A stretch of DNA of 64,000 bases from Watersipora subatra (GCF_963576615.1 NC_088708.1:54237196-54301195); one strand, 5' to 3'; shown: positions 51,201 through 63,325, counted from the first letter of the stretch. Notes: generated by a model not told the origin, from the sequence alone. Numbers and translations: made by a program.

Positions 51201-54200
51201 TTTTTATGAATGAAAAACATGTAAGCTTTGGGTTTACCTGCCGAGTTTAGGTGAGCACATAGGGGAACGAGGAGGTATAGGAGGAGCTGCCCGAGGTATT
51301 CTGGGAGAGCCTCTAGGAGATAGCCCCGCCGCTCCACCTGGAATACTCTAAAATAGCAACAGATCTGTTGAACCTTTCTCGAGAAGACCCTTTGAACGCA
51401 GTCGAGAAAAGCTGACAATTTTGGTCAGCAGCGTTCTACATCATGAACATCAATACTATTGTAATTAATTTTAAAATCATGCACTAGCTCCAATTATCTA
51501 TCAACTGCGTTGTGAACAGAATTCCCTCAAATAATCTTAACAAAGACAGAAGATTGAACAGCATGTAGCTTATCTCTATAATGAATGATGATAATTAGAG
51601 ATAGTTGTTCTGAAATGAGCTTTTGACATATGGGCTAAACGCTGTACACAATGAAAACGGGTTGACCACAAAAACACGATAGCAGCTACAAGTGGGTGAA
51701 GGCAGGCTCTGAGACCGGTATTCTTGGTTACATATTAACAGCAGTAACTGTACAGTAACCTAGTTCACTGGCAACTAGAAAAAATGAGAACTAAATAGTC
51801 TTGACAATCGTCTACTGGAACAAGACCCAATGACTTGTATGACATCAAATTGTCGCAGGACTGCCTCACAATGACTAGTGCATAGCACGTTGATTAGTCT
51901 AACAGACGAACTGATTTTTATAATCGCTGTGTTTTAGTTTATCTCCATCATTTGTAAGGAATGACTGGATAAGTTGATTAGAACTTGCACCGTAAGATAG
52001 CAGCGGATGGTGAAATGAGGTAACGATAACCAAGATGTACTTGTGTGCTCTAGTTATTTACTTAGCAATTGTGTTAACTTTAGGCACATCTAAAGCTCAG
52101 ATTAATGTACGGTTGTTAACTTGTTAACGAGTGAGTTTTAGCTAAGTACTAATGGAAAAGTTACTATTACCAAGAAAGTCTGTGAAAGCTAAAGGAATGG
52201 TAAAATATGGTTAAAAGAAAACCTCGTCTGATGTTCACGCGGTGTCCCTGCCTTTCTCTCATTTCAACCAAAACACTCCAAAACACATAACAATTAGCAT
52301 GAGCATGCTGTATATCTGTAGTAATTTAGTAGACCAGCGTTTGATCAGTGGCACTAATTATCTCCTCAAGATTGAAAAGTAAAAAATACTATCACAAGCA
52401 GCTTAACCAACTGCATTATAAAAGGGTCCATAGAATCTCTTCTTCAAACATTTACACCCAATAGAATCATGACGAAGAGTTAGTAAAAGCGGGTGAACAG
52501 CATACGTGTGTATACAGGTCATGCTGGTCAAACTACCTCAATTACACCCTCCTCAGAGAGCACTATGGCTGGAATGTCCTAAAAGTAAATATTGAAGTGG
52601 TAAGGAAACTGAGGCTTGACCACGGCACCCGAGATACCCTAATGTGATCTATAGAACGAATAAAGCTGCATTAAATCAACAAGTTTTAAATGGCTACTAA
52701 TAAAAGTATTCTTTATTAGCGAAATTTGCAGAAAAACTCTCCTATAAACGTATAAAACTTTATACAATGATTATGCAAAAGGATGCTTGCAATGACACTA
52801 ATCAAGTAATAACGAAAAAGCAGTGAAACTTCTCTCTTCGATAGCGATTTTACAAGATAAGTTACCAACACGAGGTTAGCTTTTTATTACTCGCTATTAA
52901 AGTGAATATCATAGAAAAACGTGAAACAAATCATTTGTAGCGTTTCTTATTGTTCTTATTTTACTCAAATGGGTAAATTTCAACTTGTGTCCCTCGAACA
53001 GCCATATTTTAAAGGTACATTAAAGAGATATTCGTTCTAAACTAGAACATGTATATCGATCTAGTAGAATTTACAAATTTTTCAATTGTTAGGCATAAAA
53101 ACATTTATTTTTTGCATTCTAAAATAGTAGAAATGTGTCAGCGCAATGAATTTAAATATTTTTGCAGTGCGCTCCACTCGCAGTGCGCTCCACTCGCAGT
53201 GCGCTCCACTTGGAGTGCGCTCCACTCGCAGTGCGCTCCACTCGCAGTGCGCTCCACTCGCAGTGCGCTCCACTTGGAGTGCGCTCCACTCGCAGTGCGC
53301 TCCACTCGCAGTGCGCTCCACTCGCAGTGCGCTCCACTCGCAGTGCGCTCCACTCGCAGTGCGCTCCACTCGCAGTGCGCTCCACTCGCAGTGCGCTCCA
53401 CTCGCAGTGCGCTCCACTTGCAACCGAGTACAAGCATAGAGCACAGCGCAGTAGCCACAAGCAAAAGTACATGATGATATATGATATGCATGGTGGTGCA
53501 ACTTTTTATGCGCGTGTACACCAAATGGTTACAACTTATGCTTCTTTTCTGCACTTGATTAGTGTCATTGCAAGCCTCCTTTTGCATAATCATTGTATAA
53601 AGTTTTATTATATTTATAAAGTTTGTATATTATGAATAAATTACTGGTAATAGAGGCAAAGTTTTCTAAACCGTAATTGGTTTGCCATATGTGAGACTTT
53701 AGAAGAATTACGCATCCTTCAAGAAATAATGTTAAAAACTCTATATCCAGTAATGACTTATGTGAAACCAATTATAGATTAGCCTTTTGTGTGATAATAA
53801 CACGCTGAATACTACGTATTTTAATTGCTGAATACAACGACATACTCAATATATGCATATCAAGTATAAAAATTAGGCCGTTTTCCTCTTTTCCATGCAG
53901 CTAAAATGGGAGATTTTTCGAGCGCCGTTTTTGTAATATTTAAATAAGTTTAATAAAGTTGAAACTAATATTAAATTTAACTAATACTAAATATGGCTGG
54001 TTTTCGAGCTGTTGCCAAAAACAACATAAATCCCATAACGATCTTCTATCTAGAGAGCTAAAAGAAATGACAACGCATCCATAATTACATCAGTGACAAA
54101 ACTTGTTATCATGACAAATATCCTGAACGAGAGTTCTTGGAACACTTTGGACAACTGAACATGATGTACCAATGATCATGTTCATCAATGACCCACAACA

Positions 54201-57200
54201 TTAAATCGTATAGTTAGCCGAGTAGATGGCTGGCCAGATAACTACGATGACAAGACTTCACAGTTGTCACTGCTTACGCACAAATGAACTTAATAATTAT
54301 ATATTGTTTCACGGGGCAAATCCTTATTGATTAAAGTAAAGCAAAGTTGTCTGCCCATGACCATTTTTATACATGCATAAACTTTGCTGCCGTCACATAG
54401 ATAGAGCTTCGTCTATTGGCAAAATGTTTTTGTGACAAATCTCAGTTCTAAACGCAATGATTTTATATTGACTAGATTAACTCTTTCACTGCTGTAGATG
54501 CTCTATGGTCGACTGCCGTAGATGCTCTATGGTCGACTGCCGTAGATGCTCTATGGTCGACTGCCGTAGACGCTCTATGGTCGACTGCTGTAGATGCTCT
54601 ATGGTCGACTACCGTAGACGCTCTATGGTCGACTGCTGTAGATGCTCTATGGTCGACTGCCGTAGACGCATTTTTGCAAAGGATTAACAACAACTTAAAC
54701 CTTAGAAGAAGACTGAGACAGAAACGCGAGACTCACTTCGGAGGAGGAATGCTCTGAGCTAGAATTCTGCTCCAGATCATAAGGGGCTAAGTCTCCCATA
54801 TCGCCGATACCCTCAAAAATTTCACTCGAGGCTGATATGCTGCCAAAATGTTTTCTGGCTTCCTCATGAGGTTTTGGGTCAGCAGCGGGGTCAAAGGGAT
54901 AGATCTTTACACCCGAAGTACCTTTGATTTCTGTTCGGCAAAATGGACAATTTAGGCCATCCATTTCCTATAAAAGTTAGTAAACAGCCAAGAAATAACA
55001 AGACAAACTGATGCAATGTAACCTAACATCATAACAGAGATAATAGATGTGCAACCAGTAATACCAAAAAATATTATATAATATTCAATCCTGGTTCCAT
55101 TGAACGCCAATTCATTTTTTTACCACACAAAACAGATTCATGCTATTAAAAGCAGGTGCCTATAAAATTACGTGAAATTTGTCATTAATTAAATTCGAAC
55201 TACATGTATAAGTTTGCAACACTGCATTAACTACGTAAACAGATTATTTCAGGCATCCGCTCAACAAGGATGTAGTGATTCATGGTCCACAATCCATCCA
55301 ACAAAAGGTCATGTATTACGTTTAAATAAGGCGTTAGCTAGAACTATAATCATTCCTATACAGATGGAACAAGGAAGTGAAAGCTTTTCGCGTCACCACA
55401 TAAAAACACTGTGATTTGCAACATTGGCAGGCAACTGGAAAGTTTGCTACTAGCCTAATAATATGCACGTATGAAGATTTATCACTATCCAACAGGCTTT
55501 ACATCTAACTTGGTTAAGTGAAATACTTTTAACCGGTAAGAATCACATATAACTTCATCATTAATAATTCTAATCTTGTTAAATGTTTTATTTCTGTCTA
55601 TGATAAATATAGACACGCCTGTAGCAACGGGAACAGCTAGTTGGAAATTTGTTGTTTGAATTTCAAGTATTTGACTAAAATTATCATCTTGCATAAATTT
55701 TTTTACTTTTAAATAATATTTAACGAACCATATATCCAGATTAGCAAGACTATTATTAAATGGAAAGAAATATAGTTTTATCTGCACCAAGGTCCACATG
55801 AGATATGAAGCTCAGATATTCGTTAAAAACATACCATATGCCACACATTCCACTCGATGCCACTACAATCGAGTAATTAATGTGGGTAGAACCAATAAGT
55901 TACTCACAGGCTGTATGTTGATCGATAGTTAGCAAACAAGACTGGTATAAATCTTACATTCCAAGAATTGAGACAGGGAGAGCAGAGAAGATGGCCGCAT
56001 GGCTCCAACTTTATATCCTTGTTGTTTTCTGCACAAATCTTGCACAACTCAAATGTTGTGTTCATCTCGCAATAAAGGTCATACTGCTCTTCTGTAACCT
56101 GAATCAGACCCTCCGACGTATCCTCGAGCAAGGATGTAAGGTCTGGGTTCTCTCCACCACCATTAGGAAACAAGTAACTGTAATGAAGTTGTCTTATTTC
56201 ACCTATGTAAATGGCAGCGAACACAGCGAGTCTTTACCATAATAAAATCTGTGTCCAATCAAAGCTACGGTTGGAAGTCGAGGAAAAAAAGAATGCATCA
56301 TACGGGATTTGAACCCACAGCATTGGCATCAATGACCACAATGCTACCACCTATGCCCATCATTCATCTTTGGAGATTTTAGAATTATTGTGCATGTAGA
56401 TGGAGTTATGCTCTATTCTTTATTAGCACACCTGACAATCTGTCAAGATGCTCGAGACCGCCAGGGTACTAGTATATATAAATCTACAACCCAATTTTAT
56501 ACCATTATAAAGACCTGAGTGACACCACTACAGCTCTAATCCAACAGTGGCCAACCCAATAGAGTCGAATGCCAACCAACACGAGAGATAGATGAAACAA
56601 CCAACCGATAGTACTATTAAACTGTGTGAATGGATGTGGACACGCAGTGTCCTAGCCATATCTTCCATCAAATAAAAGCCTTCCAAAAAAAACATTTGAG
56701 CAAGGGGTATATATATATATATACCTTCTGCTACAAAACCTTGTTTCGACGAACCAATATAGATATTCAGCAAAACGTTGGCGTCAGTAATAATGAATAA
56801 AGGCGCAACAAATGATTATGAGACACACTCATCACAAAGCACATGTATGTTTAAAATAGCTTTGCATTACTTTAAACATTAAGGAATGTTAAGAAATTGT
56901 CGTTTTATAAAATGTTGTTTTAAGAAATGAGTAATCAGGCTACAAAGCTCTTTCTTTAAATTCGCGCAAGAAGCTACGCAGTTGGTATGACTGCACGCAG
57001 TTCTAAGTTTACATAAGAAGCTACGCAGTTGGTATGACTGCACACTATTCTAAGCTTACATAAGAAGCTACGCAGTTGGTATGACTGCACGCTATTCTAA
57101 GTTTCCATAAGAAACTATGCAGTTGGTATGACTGCATGCTTTTCTAAGTTTCCATAAGAAGCTACGCAGTTGGTATGACTGCACGCTATTCTAAGCTTCC

Positions 57201-60200
57201 ATAAGAAGCTATGCAGTTGGCATGACTGCACGCTATTCTAAGTTTCCATAAGAAGCTATGCAGTTGGTATGACTGCACACTATTCTAAGTTTCCATAAGA
57301 AGCTACGCAGTTGGTATGACTGCACGCTATTCTAAGTTTCCATAAGAAGCTATGCAGTTGGTATGACTGCACACTATTCTAAGCTTTCATAAGAAGCTAC
57401 GCAGTTGGTATGACTGCACGCTATTCTAAGTTTCCATAAGAAGCTATGCAGTTGGTATGACTGCACGCTATTCTAAGTTTCCATAAGAAGCTACGCAGTT
57501 AGTATGACTGCACGCTATTCTAAGCTTACATAAGAAGCTACGCAGTTGGTATGACTGCACGCTATTCTAAGTTTCCATAAGAAGCTATGCAGTTGGTATG
57601 ACTGCGCGCTATTCTAAGTTTCCATAAGAAGCTACGCAGTTGGTATGACTGCACGCTATTCTAAGTTTCCATAAGAAGCTATGCAGTTGGCATGACTGCA
57701 CGCTATTCTAAGTTTCCATAAGAAGCTACGCAGTTAGTATGACTGCACGCTATTCTAAGCTTACATAAGAAGCTACGCAGTTGGTATGACTGCACGCTAT
57801 TCTAAGTTTTCATAAGAAGCTATGCAGTTGGTATGACTGCGCGCTATTCTAAGTTTCCATAAGAAGCTACGCAGTTGGTATGACTGCACGCTATTCTAAG
57901 TTCCCATAAGAAGCTATGCAGTTGGTATGACTGCACACTATTCTAAGCTTTCATAAGAAGCTACGCAGTTGGTATGACTGCACGCTATTCTAAGTTTCCA
58001 TAAGAAGCTATGCAGTTGGTATGACTGCACGCTATTTTAAGCTTCCATAAGAAACTACGCAGTTGGTATGACTGCACGCTATTCTAAGTTTCCATAAGAA
58101 GCTATGCAGTTGGTATGACTGCACACTATTCTAAGCTTACATAAGAAGCTACGCTGTTGGTATGACTGCACACTATTCTAAGTTTCCATAAAAAATGATT
58201 AGCGATAAAAACGCGTCAACAGAGTTATTCTCTGTTGACAACTGTTATTCTTATAGTCACCATACACTCACCAGCGCTCACAACCGATGAGATGAGGCTA
58301 TCCTGATACATTCTGAGCTAGTTAGTATTAGGCATACTTACAATCCTTCCCTCTGCCCGTCAAGTAAAGCCTGGGCAAGAGACTTGTTCTGAGGTATAGT
58401 CTGTAAGATTTGCTTGTCATGTGTCACATAGCCTATAGCCCATTGTCCTAGCTTTGTGCAACTCAGACGAAACACGTAACTACAATCACATTCGTAGACT
58501 AACGCAAACAATTTTACAAAAAATCGTTATAATACCCTCAGACTTGAAAGCGTAGTAAATAGAAAAGCATAAAAATTGAAAAACTGGCGAGCAAATGTTT
58601 AATAGATCTGGGCAAATATTGAAATACTAAAAATTAAAAGCAACATAGTGATATTATTTTGAAAGAAAATTGTGCATGCTTATCATTACCAACTACTGCC
58701 CAGATTTGAAAAAACAAACCTAGCCGCCAGATATCAGACAGACATGTTGGCTCAGTGACCTTCAATAGACTAAGGTTATTGAATCAATAGATGACTGTTA
58801 GAAAGATTCAGTCTGATAAACTCATACAGTATTTGAAGAAGATCCATGTATAAACTTACTGTCAAATTAGGAGCCTCTTCAATTTACAGTTACTAGTAAA
58901 AACATGGTCAGTAAACTGATCGGAGACATTTGTGAGTCTTGTAACGGTCAGTATTATTATACACTGATCAATATAATAATATTTATACAATATATAATAA
59001 AATTAAATAGTAAATACTAATCATTACATTCCAATACAAAATAATTGCCATGATACATAAATTTATTGTAAAACAAGCAGTAAACCAGAAATTTCTTTCA
59101 TTATAAATCAGATAGCAAACAGGTAGATGCTTAACATGCTGGTTCTCAGGAAGCAGGCAGATTTTTGAAACCAACTATTTAAGCGACCTGGTGAAAGGCA
59201 CAGAGCATATGTTAGCATAAAGTTTGAATGAAATCAGCCAAAAATGTGGAAACGTATTTCGTTTACGGTGTACACAGATGAGCGGACACACACGCAATGA
59301 CAAAGTGTGATTTATTAATACATGTAGATAAGCCTCAGAAATAACTTGCAGATGACACTGTAAAATGAGACCAACCCATAGAGCTCGATGAAACTCATAC
59401 TGTTGATGATTCAACGTAGATGCAAGTGCAATAACAAATCGTCTGTCGAAGAACCTTACAAGTTATAATTCACTAAGGAGATTCAATATTCACATAATGT
59501 CATCACACACCCAAAACAACCACTGTGTGGAACATAATAGCGAAAATCTGCCAAAATAGCAGTGAGCCACACAAGCATACGTGTAGACTCAATGCTCACC
59601 TGCCAGGGGTGTCAATGTACTGAGTCAATTTGGCCCTGACCTCGTCATATGTAAGGAATGCGGCGTATCCCGGGTGCGCTACAGACAAGGCACTCCAGTT
59701 CACCAGTAGGTTATTCCAAGGTTGGAACAACCTACAACGGCCAAACAGATCAATCTAAGGAAGAGGAACTTAGTACCCATCACAATATACAAAAAGTGGT
59801 GAAGTAATAAACTCGAAATGATGATTAAGCAGTAAGTCACTGATATACATAACATAACAGAGAAGATACACTAAGATATATACACAACATAACAGAGAAG
59901 ATACACTAAGATATACACAACATAACAGAGAAGATACACTAAGATATACACAACATAACAGAGAAGATACACTAAGATATACACAACATAACAGAGAAGA
60001 TACACTAAGATATACACAACATAACAGAAAAGATACACTAAAATATACTAACAACAAGCAATAAGCATGATGCATATCAGTGACACAAAGTACAACTCAC
60101 CTAGTGAAAACATCGAACTCAAAGCAGGAAATGTAATCGTTGCAAGTCAAGTCTATTGTCGTTTTCAATGCCATCGCCTCCACTTGAGTTGAAATCTTGT

Positions 60201-61048
60201 GTACCTCTGCAATACTCATCCTGAACTCTCTCCAAGAGGCAATTTGTCTGAATCAAATGATTCATGTATATCAATAGCTATATACAATATATTTCACTAT
60301 AATAGCTATGTAATAACTATTTAATATGTATATCACTATAATAAATGATAACTATATATAATATATATGACTATAACATTTAATAGCTACCTATATATAA
60401 TGTATAAATAACTATAACATATAATAACTATATATAATAATTATATATAGTATAATATAACCAAGTAACACGTAATTCAAATAATATCAATAACAATTAG
60501 CAGTAATAATTAAATATGTGCATAACTAACCTGCAAGGGAATGTCTTCTTCCACCAATCGCTTGCATCTGACTTTGTAATGCGAAATGTTTCACCACAAT
60601 AAGTCCCAGAGGGAAATAACGCTTTCAGTTCTGACAACATGTGAGAGAAAACAAGCGATAGTTTCGTGAGGTTACGCCGGCAACTTGAGTTCTCTTCAAA
60701 AATCCTTTCTTTGCCCTCCTTAAATAGTTTAATCGCATTCTTGCACTTGGCTATTAAATTTTCAATAAATATTCGAAAGTATTCACAGTCATTGAGGAAA
60801 ACAACATTGTCTTCATACTTGCTGTAGACGAGTTTTAGATGCTGGTAGGTATCAGGTAAGATATCCAAAATAAATGGTGGACTGTTTTTCAAATTCATCT
60901 TTTGGTGTTGACACAGCTTTACGACCTTGTCCATTAGTCTCCACGATTTCTCCATTAGTTTTTTATCCACTATTATTTTTTGTGGTGCCATGCCACCTTG
61001 TCCAATTGATTTAATCAAACCACCAAAATTAAATCCTTTGGCAGCCAT
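48005..61048 (-). CDS. CBL: E3 ubiquitin-protein ligase CBL, complete
   Basis: CBL binds phosphorylated receptor tyrosine kinases at the membrane and endosomes and ubiquitinates them. Eleven coding exons: 61048-60531, 60247-60101, 59731-59600, 58479-58342, 56177-55958, 54967-54737, 52578-52537, 51347-51238, 49604-49459, 48874-48784 and 48203-48005. Phases match throughout and the sum is 1974 nt (657 aa plus TAG). In order: four-helix bundle (about 1-172), EF-hand ([16 protein letters not shown]), divergent SH2 ([16 protein letters not shown]), linker helix with both tyrosines ([10 protein letters not shown]), C3HC4 RING from Cys357, Pro/Ser-rich tail with SH3-type ligands ([18 protein letters not shown]) and a C-terminal UBA. 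The protein is shorter than human CBL (906 aa) because the tail is reduced. The start is ATG at 61048; an upstream in-frame TTG gives no methionine. The introns hold several repeats. Confidence 0.95.
48942..49275. mobile_element. PIF/Harbinger-like MITE, CBL intron
   Basis: The ends read GGCCTGGTTCCCATAT and ATATGGGAACCAGGCT (inverted apart from the first base). TAA flanks both (48939-48941 and 49276-49278), the 3-bp duplication of PIF/Harbinger elements. There is no transposase. It ends 68 bp from the acceptor of exon 48874-48784. Confidence 0.75.
49872..49927 (-). other. Candidate alternative CBL exon (56 nt)
   Basis: Between a TTTTAG acceptor and a GTGAGT donor, one frame reads [18 protein letters not shown], which resembles CBL tails. 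It is 56 nt long and would shift the frame of the next exon, so it cannot simply be added to the 657-aa model. It may be an alternative exon giving a truncated tail, or chance. Confidence 0.35.
52752..53608. repeat. Inverted pair of 56-bp repeats enclosing a minisatellite, CBL intron
   Basis: Positions 52752-52807 and 53553-53608 are inverted copies with one mismatch (ATAAAACTTTATACAATGAT ... CACTAATCAAGT). About 745 bp lie between, including the 16-bp array. It may be the remains of a terminal-inverted-repeat element. Confidence 0.8.
53163..53420 (-). repeat. 16-bp minisatellite, about 16 copies, open in all six frames, CBL intron
   Basis: The plus-strand unit is GCGCTCCACTCGCAGT, with TTGGAGT in a few copies. 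No stop codon occurs in any frame on either strand. It is GC-rich in an otherwise AT-rich intron. Confidence 0.96.
54488..54670 (-). repeat. 24-bp minisatellite, about 7-8 copies, next to a CBL exon
   Basis: The unit is GTAGATGCTCTATGGTCGAC followed by TGCC, with T/C variants. It lies about 30 bp beyond the distal donor of the RING-containing exon at 54701. Confidence 0.93.
54737..54967 (-). CDS. CBL: CBL exon 6: second half of RING and start of tail, with two possible donors
   Basis: It encodes [13 protein letters not shown] and an acidic Ser-rich tail. A strong donor (GAA/GTGAGT) ends the exon at 54737. A weaker one (AAG/GTTTAA) at 54701 would add 12 codons. Both keep phase 0. Confidence 0.85.
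55958..56177 (-). CDS. CBL: CBL exon 5: linker helix and first half of RING
   Basis: It encodes [14 protein letters not shown], the regulatory linker QYDLYCEM and then [28 protein letters not shown], with zinc ligands C, C, C, H, C, C. The equivalents of human Tyr368 and Tyr371 are present. The remaining two cysteines (CPFC) are in the next exon. Confidence 0.95.
56294..56360 (-). mobile_element. tRNA-like SINE head, CBL intron
   Basis: The minus strand has TAGGTGGTAGCATTGTGG (box A) and GGGTTCAAATCCCGTA (box B), a well-kept tRNA-like 3' half. The cloverleaf is incomplete, so it is not a tRNA gene. Confidence 0.5.
56966..58190. repeat. 47-bp minisatellite, about 26 copies, CBL intron
   Basis: The unit is CTAAGTTTCCATAAGAAGCT then ACGCAGTTGGTATGACTGCA then CGCTATT. 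Each unit contains the inverted pair GCAGT/ACTGC. TACGCAG and TATGCAG versions alternate over much of the array, showing a 94-bp higher-order unit. Confidence 0.96.
59845..60050. repeat. 33-bp minisatellite, about 6 copies, CBL intron
   Basis: The unit is GATACACTAAGATATACACA then ACATAACAGAGAA. It ends about 50 bp before the donor side of exon 60247-60101. Confidence 0.93.
60531..61048 (-). CDS. CBL: CBL exon 1: N-terminal four-helix bundle
   Basis: 172 codons plus two bases from ATG ([19 protein letters not shown]) to a GTTAGT donor. It contains [35 protein letters not shown] and [20 protein letters not shown], all close to vertebrate CBL. The absence of introns in this long exon is unusual for the gene. 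Confidence 0.95.
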
Positions 61049-61889
61049 TTCAATGAAATTATTCAGCAAATGTCAAAATGTCAACATCTACAACACAAGA
61101 CGCATTCGCGGTGACATACAGAAGGTTCATGAATCAGCCAACAAATAATTGCAGCGGTTCATATAGCAAATGTATAATAAACCAATTATAGAAAAATGAA
61201 AAATCCTTCAAAAAGAAAAAAAACTAGATTATTTAGAAACTACTGAAAATCTTAACATTGTTCAATATTATTACACTACAATCAATCAGAATGATGGTTA
61301 TTTTTCAGGGCTGGCAGCAGAAAAGCGGCAGACACGACAGAAGAAATAGTTTTGGCACGTCACACATTTTCTCACAGAGACTTCACTACGATTACCTTAA
61401 ATTTAGTGCGTTTACAACATGAACATATTTTTAAAACGATAATTGCTCAAAACGTACACATATTTACCTGCATACACCAGGCTCTCAAAGAATATTGTGA
61501 AGGCGGCAGTACTCAACTTTTTGCTAACGTAGGATAAGCGAAGTAAAGCTGTTCTGGAGTATATTGCTAAAAAAAATCTAGAAATCAAATACTAACTGGG
61601 TATTATTACGGTAATCAATAACGAAACTTCAAACACAAAACATTAATGAATAATTATAGTTAAATAAACCTTGAACTCATGTAGGAACCGGAACTACCTT
61701 TTGGTATAGCAGATACTTCCGGTTAGCCTTCGCTCTTCAGGTTGATTGAAATTTAATCCACTAATAAACAACAGAATCACGTCTGTGCTCTGCTCGCAAG
61801 GACAATTTGACACCCGAAATTACTGTACTAATAAAAAACTTGATAAACCGTATTATATGTGGATGTAACATATTTGTATTGCACTTGTG
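61049..61889. other. Upstream of CBL: promoter and 5' UTR region, plus unassigned sequence
   Basis: The CBL promoter should lie here, but no core element is clear. A plus-strand frame from 61310 after TTTTTCAG to 61537 stays open for about 75 codons; see findings. Confidence 0.35.
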
Positions 61890-62455
61890 ACAATTTTAAA
61901 CGCTAATGTAAGTATAATATCTAAGATAAAAGTAACATCTTACAAATTGACCTTACTAAACTTGAGCTTTTGGCCAAAACAGCAACTATCTTTTAATGCT
62001 AAAAAGTGCTCAGTACTCTCAGTCGGGGAAATTGACTCACAAAAAAGGTCTTTTCTTAGTAGAGAGCAGCTCCAGAATGTTAATTCCCATTATTACTTAA
62101 GGTATTGAGTTGATTAATGATCTAAAATGGGAATAACATAAAAATAATGTTGCTTCCACAGCTTCCAGACTTCTTGGAATGCTTAAAAAATTTCTAAAAG
62201 ATGCAGATACTAAAACTATAAAAGTGGCTCACGAGACCCTTGCTGGACCAATTCTTGAATACGGGTGTCAGGTTTGGGCTCCATACCTGACAAATAACAT
62301 AAGAAAATTAGGAAAAATTCAAAATAGATCTCTTCGTTTTATTTTTTGTTTGACAAATACAAATAGTTTTACTAAGCTGTGAGCTGACACCAACTTTCCT
62401 TTATTGTCGAAAAGAAGACAAGATAAAAGGTTAAATGTTTTTGTAAAGGTGAGTG
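61890..62455 (+). pseudogene. LINE reverse transcriptase C-terminal fragment (plus strand)
   Basis: In shifting frames it reads QQLSFNAKKCSVLSVG, LQNVNSHYYL, ASRLLGMLKKFLKDADTKTI, GPILEYGCQVWAPYL and RSLRFIF. This is the thumb region of CR1/jockey-type RT (LSFN..KC, LEYG..VW.P). Stops between the pieces make it a relic. Confidence 0.8.
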
Positions 62456-62608
62456 TGCTATACTTGGGTAGTGAGTAGTAGTATAGTAGTGGAGCAATAG
62501 CGTTGGTCAACGCCCGTCCTTCTTGGTCGCTGGCAGATCAGAGAGCGCAAGCTTGAGCGTCTTGACTTTTCGTGTTGTCTCCTGCGTCACACTTCCAGGA
62601 CTTCCACA
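62408..62608 (+). repeat. Direct duplication, copy 1 (about 200 bp)
   Basis: Starts at CGAAAAGAAGACAAGATAAA, the end of the LINE fragment, and ends near CTTCCACAC. Copy 2 is at 63123-63325, with about 15 differences by eye. Confidence 0.9.
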
Positions 62609-63122
62609 CCTCCCCCTTAAGGTCTCCTCCCATCCAATGTTAGCAAAGGTGCAACCACACATAAAACAGACAATCCAAACATGGGTGAAGTATCACGGGT
62701 TGAGTAATGCATGAACTTACACTGTTAGTATTAATATTAGTAGCATAATTTATTACCTATGTCACTCTCAGGGACTTACAATACAAGCGGTCTCTTCTGG
62801 GACACTTAACTAATTACACTGTTGTATCAGCAATATAATTAAAATCTACTAGAGATCACTCCATTTGGCATTATTCAGTTCTACGGCTTCCCTAAGCTCC
62901 CTCACTCACTTCCTCACCACATCTTGGGTTGTGTGAAGGCCATCTTTCCAAAACGCAAGTCGAAAGCAATAATAGCCTCCATTTCTCTTAAAAATGGTAC
63001 GGTGCAGGAATGGTGTGCACAATCCATTGGAATCATTAAATGCCGTGATATGTTTATTTTCCTCCACCGCCATGCCCCTTATCAAACGATAATTTTCGGT
63101 GTATTCAGCTGTTAAAATCTGA
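62609..63122. other. Unassigned block between the duplicated copies
   Basis: A minus-strand frame (63136-62906, 76 codons: ITAFNDSNGLCTPFLHRTIF and on) is open, but I recognise no family. Confidence 0.3.
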
Positions 63123-63325
63123 CGAAAAGAAGACAAGATAAAAGGTTAAATCTTTTTGTAAAGGTGAGTGTGCTATACTTGGGTAGTGAGTAGTAGTATA
63201 GCAGAGTGGAGCCATAGCGTTGGTCAACGCCCGTCTTTCTTGGTCGCTGGCAGATCAGAGAGCGCAAGCTTGAGCGTCTTGACTTATCGTGTTATCTCTT
63301 GCGTCACACTTCCGGGACTCCCACA
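63123..63325 (+). repeat. Direct duplication, copy 2 (about 200 bp)
   Basis: Same sequence as 62408-62608, including the GTGAGTGTGCTATACTTGGG and CAGAGAGCGCAAGCTTGAGC stretches. Confidence 0.9.

Noticed and set aside
54472-54693. Small Cys/Arg-rich protein (MVDCRRCS repeat)
   Set aside because: It is a reading of the 24-bp minisatellite in a CBL intron.
56294-56360. tRNA gene on the minus strand
   Set aside because: Box A and B are present, but no complete acceptor stem can be formed; it fits a SINE head better.
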